Program-made: the position numbers and the translations under genes
Shown here: piece by piece, positions 18,727 to 26,071 of the stretch
Layout of the letters: the number at the start of each line of letters is the position of its first letter
Position numbering within the stretch: position 1 is the first letter of the stretch
Notes under the pieces: model-generated
What the model saw: the letters and a program-made list of their open reading frames with translations, nothing else
The model's database searches: none
What the model was told of the DNA's origin: nothing
DNA from: Cryomorphaceae bacterium
Lineage (GTDB): Bacteria; Bacteroidota; Bacteroidia; Flavobacteriales_D; SKUL01
DNA: 64,000 nucleotides
Assembly: GCA_007695365.1 (NCBI GenBank)
Contig: REDV01000083.1
Location: forward strand, 1-64,000
Reading direction: 5' to 3'

Positions 18727-18871
18727 CCGAGGTTAAAACGCCCAATTGATGTGATTGTTTTGTAAGTTGCCAGATGAAGAAAGTTTGTTTCTCGAAGATT
18801 GACAATCATCTTCACTGATTTTTCTTTTTCAGCTCACAAGCATTTTCAGAATCCCGTAATTTCGCCGCGGA

Positions 18872-19471
18872 ATGAAGGATTTTTTGAAGAACCTACTCGA
18901 CCGATTCGCGCTAACGTTCCGAAAAGAACAATACGGACCAAAGGTCTTTTGCATCGGTTACAACAAAACCGGCACAACCACGCTCGGTAAAAGTTTGGAA
19001 ATGCTGGGCTATCGCAATTCATCTTTCAATCCACGTGTCCACAACGAGTACTTTCAAAAAGGCAAAATTGATAAAGTATTGCAGTACGCGGCCAAATTTG
19101 AATCTTTCGACGATTTGCCATGGTTGCACCCCAACCTCATTCCCAAACTTGACAAGACATTTCCCGGCAGCAAGTTCGTATATCTTGAGCGAGACGAGCG
19201 GTCGTGGAAGCGCTCATACAGAGAGTGGTACTTTCTTCAAAGGGGCGAATATCCCGACGAGGAACGCGGTTACCACAACTACCTGGTTCATCAACAGTTT
19301 GTGTTGAAGTATTTTGCCGGACGGGAGCAGGATTTAATCTGTCTGGAAATTAAAGATCCACAAGGATTTCGAAAACTCGCAGAGTTCCTCGGTAAGCCAG
19401 TAATACGCGATGATTTCCCGCACTTCAATCGCACCAGCGAAATGAAAAAACGGAAGGCTCAAAACGTCTGA
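18872..19471 (+). CDS. Sulfotransferase-family protein
   Basis: 199 residues. The 5'-phosphosulfate loop FCIGYNKTGTTTLGKSL (about 26-42) is the PAPS-binding motif of sulfotransferases, and FPGSKFVYLERDERSW matches the second (3'-phosphate) motif. It would move sulfate from PAPS to an unidentified sugar, lipid or small molecule. It is short for the family and has no signal peptide. It stands between two divergent transcripts; an element TAATTTCG at about 18856 lies just upstream. Confidence 0.82.
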   Translation: MKDFLKNLLDRFALTFRKEQYGPKVFCIGYNKTGTTTLGKSLEMLGYRNSSFNPRVHNEYFQKGKIDKVLQYAAKFESFDDLPWLHPNLIPKLDKTFPGSKFVYLERDERSWKRSYREWYFLQRGEYPDEERGYHNYLVHQQFVLKYFAGREQDLICLEIKDPQGFRKLAEFLGKPVIRDDFPHFNRTSEMKKRKAQNV

Positions 19472-19502
19472 TACGGCATAACTGGAGCGCCACCACCGCC
19501 AA

Positions 19503-19519
19503 TATATTTGGTAACTTTG
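19503..19519 (+). promoter_or_regulatory. Two adjacent Bacteroidota -7 type elements before the E1 gene
   Basis: TATATTTG at 19503-19510 and TAACTTTG at 19512-19519 both match the Bacteroidota -7 consensus TAnnTTTG. The second is 19 bp from the start codon. No clear -33 TTG was found at the expected spacing. Confidence 0.4.
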
Positions 19520-19538
19520 CCGTCCAACGATTATCAAC

Positions 19539-21632
19539 ATGCCAAAACAAGCCGAGAAAACCATGCCCGCTGCACCCGCAATCTCCGGGGAAACCTTGTT
19601 GGACGCCTGGCGACTGATGGCTACAGCCCGCGCCATGAGTGACCTCTACGAGGCCAACGCAAAGTTCACCAGTAAATATGTTCACGCTACTTCCCGAGGC
19701 CACGAAGCTCTGCAGATAGCACTCGGCCTCCAGCTCAAACCACAGGATTTTGTATCGCCTTATTACCGAGATGACAGCATCCTGCTGTCAATTGGAATGA
19801 CACCTTACGAGTGCATGTTACAACTCCTCGCCAAGCGCAGTGATCCTTTTAGCGGAGGTCGCACCTACTATTCACACCCCAGCCTCAGGCGTGATGATCA
19901 GCCCAAAATCATTCATCAATCCTCGGCAACTGGTATGCAGGCCATCCCGTGCACAGGAATTGGTCTTGGGTTTCAGTACATGGAGGGCCAGGGGCTCTCA
20001 AAACCGCAGCGTGGAGAGGAGCCTGTTGCTGTTTGCTCTCTGGGCGATGCTTCTGTAACAGAGGGTGAAGTAGCCGAAGCTTTTCAAATGGCCGCTCTGC
20101 GACAGCTCCCGGTGCTATACTTCATTCAGGACAATGAATGGGATATCAGTGCAACCGCTGAAGAGACCCGCGCCCAGAATGCCTACGAATACATTCAGGG
20201 CTTTAAGGGAATCAAAGCTGTGACCATTGAAGGCAACGACTTTATTGCATGCTACGAAGCCCTGCGCGAAGCACTTGATTACATCCGCACAGAACGCAAA
20301 CCGTTTTTGCTCCACGCAAGCGTTCCACTATTGGGGCACCATACTTCGGGTGTTCGCAGGGAGTGGTACCGCCACGATCTGGACGAACACAAAGAACGCG
20401 ACCCCTATCCTAAATACCGACGCCAACTGATTGACCTGGGGTTTGAAGAATCGGAGCTGACAGCTATTGAAAATGAAGCCCGCGATTCGGTTCATGATGA
20501 TTACAACCGCGCGCTTGAAGCGGAGGATCCCAGGCCCGAAGATATATTTGACCATGACTTTGCCCCTTCTCCCATCACCGAGGAAGTAGGTGAGCGCACC
20601 CCTGCGAACAAGGAAAAAACCCTGATGGTGGATTGTGCTCTTTTTGCGGTGCAGGAAATCCTGGCCAAGTACCCCGAAAGCCTGCTTTACGGTCAGGATG
20701 TAGGCGGCAGATTAGGAGGCGTTTTTCGCGAAGCCGCCACGCTGGCGCAGAAGTTTGGCGACGACCGGGTATTCAACACGCCCATTATGGAGGCGTTTAT
20801 TATTGGAAGCACTGTGGGAATGTCGGCCGTAGGCTGCAAGCCCATTGTGGAAGTACAGTTTGCCGATTATATCTGGCCGGGCCTCAATCAGTTGTTTACC
20901 GAAGTGAGCCGAAGCTACTACCTGAGCAATGGCAAGTGGCCCGTGAATGCCATTATCCGCGTGCCCATCGGAGCATACGGCAGTGGTGGTCCGTTTCACT
21001 CGTCAAGCGTTGAATCGGTATTGGCCAATATCCGCGGAATTAAAATTGCCTACCCAAGCAACGGTGCCGACCTGAAAGGACTGATTAAATCTGCTTTTCA
21101 CGACCCCAACCCCGTGGTGATGCTCGAACACAAAGGGTTGTACTGGAGTAAACTACCCGGAACAGAAGACGCGCGCACCGTTGAGCCTTCAGAAGATTAC
21201 GCCATTCCGTTTGGCAAGGCGAGACAGATTCAAGCCGCAAGCAAGGAAGCCATTCAAGAAGGAACCTCAGCCGTGATCATAACCTATGGAATGGGTGTTT
21301 ATTGGGCCAAAACTGCGGCGGCGGCATTTGAGGGACAGATTGAAATCATTGACCTTCGCACCATTGCCCCATGGGACCAGGAAATGGTTTACGATGCGGT
21401 TCGTGTGCACGGAAAATGCCTCGTGGTTACCGAAGAACCTGAAGACAACGGATTTGCGCAAATGGTTGCTTCAAAAATTCAACAAAACTGCTTTGAACAG
21501 CTCGACGCACCCGTGATGGTTATTGGCTCCGAAAACCTCCCTGCCATTCCGCTCAATTCTACCCTTGAACATGCCATGATTCCCAATGCCGACAAGGTGC
21601 AGAAGAAGCTCAGCTCGCTTCTGAATTATTGA
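19539..21632 (+). CDS. Fused alpha-beta 2-oxoacid dehydrogenase E1 (branched-chain type)
   Basis: 697 residues. About 1-340 is the E1 alpha subunit with the thiamine diphosphate motif (CSLGDASVTEGE to IQDNEW); about 350-697 is E1 beta (LLYGQDVGGRLGGVF, NTPIMEAFIIG, VPIGAYGSGGPFHSSSVE, LRTIAPWD). It decarboxylates a 2-oxoacid, probably branched-chain or pyruvate, and passes the acyl group to an E2 lipoamide. Single-chain E1 proteins of this kind are usual in Bacteroidota. The E2 gene is not in this window. Two TAnnTTTG elements lie 20-36 bp upstream. Confidence 0.92.
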   Translation: MPKQAEKTMPAAPAISGETLLDAWRLMATARAMSDLYEANAKFTSKYVHATSRGHEALQIALGLQLKPQDFVSPYYRDDSILLSIGMTPYECMLQLLAKRSDPFSGGRTYYSHPSLRRDDQPKIIHQSSATGMQAIPCTGIGLGFQYMEGQGLSKPQRGEEPVAVCSLGDASVTEGEVAEAFQMAALRQLPVLYFIQDNEWDISATAEETRAQNAYEYIQGFKGIKAVTIEGNDFIACYEALREALDYIRTERKPFLLHASVPLLGHHTSGVRREWYRHDLDEHKERDPYPKYRRQLIDLGFEESELTAIENEARDSVHDDYNRALEAEDPRPEDIFDHDFAPSPITEEVGERTPANKEKTLMVDCALFAVQEILAKYPESLLYGQDVGGRLGGVFREAATLAQKFGDDRVFNTPIMEAFIIGSTVGMSAVGCKPIVEVQFADYIWPGLNQLFTEVSRSYYLSNGKWPVNAIIRVPIGAYGSGGPFHSSSVESVLANIRGIKIAYPSNGADLKGLIKSAFHDPNPVVMLEHKGLYWSKLPGTEDARTVEPSEDYAIPFGKARQIQAASKEAIQEGTSAVIITYGMGVYWAKTAAAAFEGQIEIIDLRTIAPWDQEMVYDAVRVHGKCLVVTEEPEDNGFAQMVASKIQQNCFEQLDAPVMVIGSENLPAIPLNSTLEHAMIPNADKVQKKLSSLLNY

Positions 21633-21708
21633 TATTTACATCGACCTGCCCGTGGAAGTTTTCCATGCGCCTTGCATGAACCTTTGCCGTTTGTGGGTGT
21701 TGAGAGCG

Positions 21709-21738
21709 TTGCCTACCCCTAAGGAAATACTAAATTTG
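21709..21738 (+). promoter_or_regulatory. Bacteroidota-type promoter of the PaaE-like gene
   Basis: TTG at 21709-21711, 19 bp spacing, then TAAATTTG at 21731-21738, matching the -33/-7 pattern used by the Bacteroidota primary sigma factor. The start codon is 19 bp further on. Confidence 0.55.
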
Positions 21739-21757
21739 CAGCCAAATTTTTTGAACC

Positions 21758-22846
21758 ATGTCAAGATTTCACGCCCTTCGCGTAAAGCATATCCAGAGAG
21801 AAACCCCCGAAGCTGTTTCTGTAGAATTCGACGTTCCCACTGAACTGAAAGAAACTTTCAAGTTCAAGCACGGTCAATATGTGGCCATTAAAGTGGACGT
21901 GAACGGCGATGAACTGCGCAGGTCTTATTCTATCTGCTCCAGCCCGCATGAAAACAAACTTTGCGTAGCCGTTAAAGAAATTGAAAACGGACGTGTTTCG
22001 GGTTATTTTAATCGTGAACTGCGCGAAGGTGATGTGATGGAGGTAATGCCACCACTCGGAAATTTCACCGTTCCTTTGGATGCAGGCAACCGCAAAACCT
22101 ACGTGGCTTTTGCTGCCGGAAGCGGAATTACCCCAATTATCTCCATTCTAAAGGCCGTATTAGAAACTGAACCTAACAGTACTTTTCGGCTCTTCTACGG
22201 AAACAAGGAGAGCAAGTCGGTGATTTTTCATAAGGAGCTCGAAGAGCTTCAGGCGCGTTATACCGACCGCTTTCATGTACATATTCTTTACAGCCGCCAG
22301 CGCTCGGGCGACCCACTTTTTGAGGGCCGAATAAGCCGCGAAAAGATTGAGGCACTGGCGGAGAAATATCCTGCTGTAACGCGTGCAGATGAGTTTTTCC
22401 TCTGCGGTCCCAAACCGATGATTGAGGCTGCGTCGGATCTGTTGCAAGCAAGAGGCGTGGCCAAAGAAAAAGTTCACTTTGAACTCTTCACCACGGCCAT
22501 TCCCGGTGAAGTGGCCGATGCCGATCCTGATACCCCGGAAAGCAAGGGGCCGGAAGAAAATTCCGGCATTTCCAAGGTGCTGATTATTCTGGACGGCGAT
22601 GAAACCGAAATAGAAATCCCGAAGGGAACCACCATTCTGGACGCAGCCATTGATGCCGGTTTAGATGCTCCTTTTGCTTGTACCGGCGGTTCATGCTGTA
22701 CCTGCAGGGCAAAAATGCTGGAAGGTCACGCCGAAATGGAAATCAATTATGCGCTCACAGATAAAGAAGTAGCAGACGGCTACATTCTCACTTGCCAATC
22801 GCATCCAACCACTCCGCGAATGGTGGTAGATTTTGATGCCTCCTAA
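21758..22846 (+). CDS. PaaE-like flavin/NAD(P)H-2Fe2S reductase
   Basis: 362 residues in the order FAD domain (RRSYSICSSP), NAD(P)H domain (FAAGSGITPIISIL, FFLCGPKPMI) and a C-terminal plant-type 2Fe-2S ferredoxin with Cys308, 313, 316 and 346 in ACTGGSCCTCRAKML. This is the layout of PaaE (phenylacetyl-CoA epoxidase reductase) and related class I oxygenase reductases. No phenylacetate genes are nearby, so the electron acceptor is unknown; in Bacteroidota such stand-alone genes are common. It overlaps the convergent lipase gene by 4 bp at the stops. Confidence 0.85.
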   Translation: MSRFHALRVKHIQRETPEAVSVEFDVPTELKETFKFKHGQYVAIKVDVNGDELRRSYSICSSPHENKLCVAVKEIENGRVSGYFNRELREGDVMEVMPPLGNFTVPLDAGNRKTYVAFAAGSGITPIISILKAVLETEPNSTFRLFYGNKESKSVIFHKELEELQARYTDRFHVHILYSRQRSGDPLFEGRISREKIEALAEKYPAVTRADEFFLCGPKPMIEAASDLLQARGVAKEKVHFELFTTAIPGEVADADPDTPESKGPEENSGISKVLIILDGDETEIEIPKGTTILDAAIDAGLDAPFACTGGSCCTCRAKMLEGHAEMEINYALTDKEVADGYILTCQSHPTTPRMVVDFDAS

Positions 22847-23961
22847 TCTGCCGCTTCGAAAAAAGGTGTTTCCATCTTTTCTGCAAGAAAGATGTACGGA
22901 CTGTGTTGATGGTGACCAAAAATTTCTTTCGGGTCATCAGGATATTTCTCCCGGTACTTATCATCGGGCTGCAACACAATAGTGGTTCCGGTGCGCACGT
23001 AGTTATTACTCGCAACAAAAGGCGGTAGTATCAGACCTTCGAGACGATTCTGCACCATTCGCTCTGTGAGTTCTCCGAGATATTTCTGATAGCGCTGTTG
23101 TGCCTTGCGCGTAGGTTTATCCAGGTGATTGTAGATGTGTCTGGCCACAATTCTCTGCGGCAGCTTTTGCGCACGAATCAATGCGTCCACATGCAGAAAA
23201 GGATTGATGCGGTTAAAGTCATCAAATGTTTGAACGGATATCGGCACCTCAGGAACCCAATCCGCAGAATTTACCACGTTGTAGGCCCACCCGTTCTGCG
23301 TAAGGGCTTCATAGTTGTACGCAAAATACAGATTACCCGGCTTTGGGGCGGCGCTACAATAAGTTTTGAAACGGATTTTTTCCGAAAGTGTACCTTCTTT
23401 CTGCATGTGCAGTAAATGAGCTGTAAGCAGGTAAGCAATGGCACCGCCCTGACTGTGTCCAACGATATAAATGTTGCGGATTTTGCGATGAGAAAGGTCG
23501 CGGATTTTCGGAATAACATCCCGCGCAATAAAAGCCATTCCTACTGTCCAGCCTGCGTGCACCGCTGCATCGGGATGCATTGCCAGCGTATAATCAAACA
23601 TTTCATTGGGAGCGAGCTGAAGCGTTCCACGAGCTGGAATCATCGCTGCGTAAATATTCTCCAGCCAGCTGTCCTGTTCAGGTGTTGTTCCGCGAATACT
23701 TATGACAGCAGCCGTCCGATCCTCATTAAGCCACAGATCATAATAGTTGTCCAGGCCCATTACCGGACTTTGATATGCCCTGTAAAAACTAACGGGAGAC
23801 TCAAATTGCTCAATGTATTCGTCGACCAGCGTAGTTTGCACAGAAACCCGCAGCATTTCCAGGTATTCTTCTTTATTGAATCCGGGAGCAAACTCTTGAG
23901 CAATGAATATGCTATGCTGCATCAGGGCAGCTAACATCAAAAGCAAAGGCAGTTTTTTCAT
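22843..23961 (-). CDS. Secreted lipase class 3 family protein
   Basis: 372 residues. A signal peptide (to FIAQ) precedes an alpha/beta hydrolase domain: oxyanion strand ISIRGTTPEQDSW (88-99) and nucleophile elbow IVGHSQGGAIAYLL with Ser170, matching the Lipase_3 (fungal lipase-like) pattern. Candidates for the catalytic Asp lie in NSADWVPEVP and for the His near HVDALIR or HIYNHL. It should hydrolyse ester bonds in the periplasm or outside the cell. No T9SS tail is seen. Confidence 0.85.
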   Translation of the reverse strand: MKKLPLLLMLAALMQHSIFIAQEFAPGFNKEEYLEMLRVSVQTTLVDEYIEQFESPVSFYRAYQSPVMGLDNYYDLWLNEDRTAAVISIRGTTPEQDSWLENIYAAMIPARGTLQLAPNEMFDYTLAMHPDAAVHAGWTVGMAFIARDVIPKIRDLSHRKIRNIYIVGHSQGGAIAYLLTAHLLHMQKEGTLSEKIRFKTYCSAAPKPGNLYFAYNYEALTQNGWAYNVVNSADWVPEVPISVQTFDDFNRINPFLHVDALIRAQKLPQRIVARHIYNHLDKPTRKAQQRYQKYLGELTERMVQNRLEGLILPPFVASNNYVRTGTTIVLQPDDKYREKYPDDPKEIFGHHQHSPYIFLAEKMETPFFEAAD

Positions 23962-24125
23962 GACATTGTCACAATTAGGACTTGAAAGTTACGGTTTCGG
24001 GCGGGATAAGTGTTTGTTTTTTTTGCACTCAGCAACAAGCACCAAAATCCAAAACTCAAAGGTAAAGTTACGAACGGTCGGGATTTTGTTGCCGGTGTCA
24101 GGAAGCCCAAGCCATTTCTGCAAGG

Positions 24126-25355
24126 CTACCTTACCACCACCCTTCTCCGCTCCGCTTCCTCTTTGTGGTGAATGTGCAAAATGTACACTCCTTTGCCGAA
24201 GTGTGCCAACTGCAAGTCGTGCTGGAGCGCTCCTGCAGCAATCATCGATTCCGAATGCACCATCCTGCCGGATACGTCAAAAACCGTGATGAAGACTTCA
24301 CCCAGAAAAGCACCACCAGCAAGGGTAATGCGATCCGCAGTGGGATTGGGATACAGCCTTACTTTTTGCAGCTGCAGCGAGACAGAGCTGGCGAGGATGT
24401 CGCAGTCTTTGATGGTACCGTCGGGTGCGTTCGGTGCGCCCGGGAAGATATCAGCATCCGTATCGTCGCAATCGAGGTCGTTGTCCACAAAACCTTCCGG
24501 AGGGAAGCACTCCCATACTGAAACCTCGGGGTTTCCAAACCCATCGCCATCGGCATCTTCAAAATACCACATGGGTTCAAAGACTTCAACCCACACGATA
24601 AGGCTGTCGGTTTCCGGCTCAACAGCGGTACCTTCCATAGCCGTAACACTGTACATGATGGGATGTAATCCCGAGCCTGCTTCAGCGGGGTCAAACACAT
24701 TTCCCGAAACACCCGGGCCGCTGAAATCTCCTCCGGCAGTACCGGTTGAAATCAGGGTTCGCGCAGAATCGGTAGTGCAATACGCAATGGTATCCAGCCC
24801 GGTAAAAGAAGCATCGGGTAGTATGCGTAAAATAACGTCAATACTGATTTCTTCACCATTGAGAGTAGCGGGTGGCAAAAAACCACCGCAAGAGGTGCTA
24901 AGAAGCCAGGCCTGCACATCTGCCTGAAAAGATACGCTGAAAAGAAAAAGACCTGCCTGCTGGGGTGTTCCCTCCAGAAACCCGCAACCATTGGCCGGAG
25001 GGGAGTAACTGTTTTCGTTGAATCCCCCGGTTATTCCTACCGGTAAACCTGTAAATTCCGGGTTGTACATCTGAATAACGATACCGGAAGCAGAGGAATA
25101 GATTGGGTCCAATATACTTCCCGGAATACACCCTGTTGTGATGTGAAAGGAGATGTTGTCGAAATAAGGCTCGTTGATCTTGCCGGGAATGGTTTCATCC
25201 TGACAAACACCGCCGTAATCAGGTAATTCGCTAAGGCAATCTTCCGGTTCGCACTGGCTGAATGCGGTGGATGCACTGCTGCAAACCAAAAGAAGAGCAA
25301 AAACCACCCGGAAGATTGAAATCTCTGTACATCGCACGGGCTTAGATGTTTTCAT
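24126..25355 (-). CDS. Secreted protein with T9SS C-terminal sorting domain
   Basis: 409 residues. A signal peptide to about FSQ is followed by a beta-rich ectodomain with paired Cys, a metal-binding-like segment DADGDGFGNPE with NDLDCDDTDADIFPG, and a C-terminal type A sorting domain (LYPNPTADRITL... GKGVYILHI... RRVVVR). It is exported by the type IX system to the surface or medium. I recognise no enzyme domain. Its start overlaps the stop of the MscS-like gene by 14 bp (25342-25355), so it belongs to that operon, which is an odd partner for a membrane channel-like protein. Confidence 0.8.
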   Translation of the reverse strand: MKTSKPVRCTEISIFRVVFALLLVCSSASTAFSQCEPEDCLSELPDYGGVCQDETIPGKINEPYFDNISFHITTGCIPGSILDPIYSSASGIVIQMYNPEFTGLPVGITGGFNENSYSPPANGCGFLEGTPQQAGLFLFSVSFQADVQAWLLSTSCGGFLPPATLNGEEISIDVILRILPDASFTGLDTIAYCTTDSARTLISTGTAGGDFSGPGVSGNVFDPAEAGSGLHPIMYSVTAMEGTAVEPETDSLIVWVEVFEPMWYFEDADGDGFGNPEVSVWECFPPEGFVDNDLDCDDTDADIFPGAPNAPDGTIKDCDILASSVSLQLQKVRLYPNPTADRITLAGGAFLGEVFITVFDVSGRMVHSESMIAAGALQHDLQLAHFGKGVYILHIHHKEEAERRRVVVR

Positions 25356-26067
25356 GGTTCTTCATTTTGGTTTTCACATACTTCTCAATGTTGCCCAACG
25401 CTGAACGATCAACCGGAAAAACCGAAAGTTGGTAGCGCCCTGATTCTGTTTGGCTCACCTGCACGGGCTGTACGGAGGCAGTCCACGGACATTGTTCAGC
25501 CCATTGGCGCAATTGTCGTGAAGCATTCTCCGGCTCTGCCTCGGGCCAAGAAATTTCAAAGCGGTCGGGCATATTCAGGGCGCGATCGGTTTGGCGGGCG
25601 TAGGATTGAAAGGCTACTTCGGTATAGGGTATGCTCAGCAACTCGCCTGAATCATTCAGCACACCCAGCGATTGCAAGTAAAAAGCAGCCACCTGTCCGT
25701 TTCCGTGACTGGTTCGGATACTGTCACCCAAACGAAATCTTCGCTCCAAACGAATCATCAAACCGCTGAATGCCTGCATCCATGTTTTGAATCCCGCGAT
25801 AAATACAACCGCCAATACCACAATAGTGAGCAGAAAATTCACCTTAATCAAATGGAAAAGAGCCCAGGAGGAATAGCCTGCCCACGCAGCAAACCGCACA
25901 CGAAAATCCCAGCGCTCAATCATTTTAAGGTACTTCCGCTCCTTAATCAACACCAACACATACCGATCGAGTATCCGGAAGAACAAGTACAGCAGGACTC
26001 CCACAATTACCAGAAAAATCATCTGGCGAATGGGGTTGTTGTCAATCATGTCGTAGGCTGTTTCCAT
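25342..26067 (-). CDS. MscS-like membrane protein
   Basis: 241 residues with about three membrane segments in the first 110 and a soluble C-terminal part. The segment FSGLMIRLERRFRLGDSIR followed by GQVAAFYLQSLGVLNDSGELLSIPYTEV resembles the TM3b/beta domain of MscS channels (fxGDxI, short beta strands, IPN-like IPY). The Gly/Ala-rich packing of MscS TM3 is not evident. It may gate ions or only share the fold. It begins 4 bp after the stop of the large ATPase gene, so its function is probably tied to it. Confidence 0.68.
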   Translation of the reverse strand: METAYDMIDNNPIRQMIFLVIVGVLLYLFFRILDRYVLVLIKERKYLKMIERWDFRVRFAAWAGYSSWALFHLIKVNFLLTIVVLAVVFIAGFKTWMQAFSGLMIRLERRFRLGDSIRTSHGNGQVAAFYLQSLGVLNDSGELLSIPYTEVAFQSYARQTDRALNMPDRFEISWPEAEPENASRQLRQWAEQCPWTASVQPVQVSQTESGRYQLSVFPVDRSALGNIEKYVKTKMKNHENI

Positions 26068-26071
26068 TACT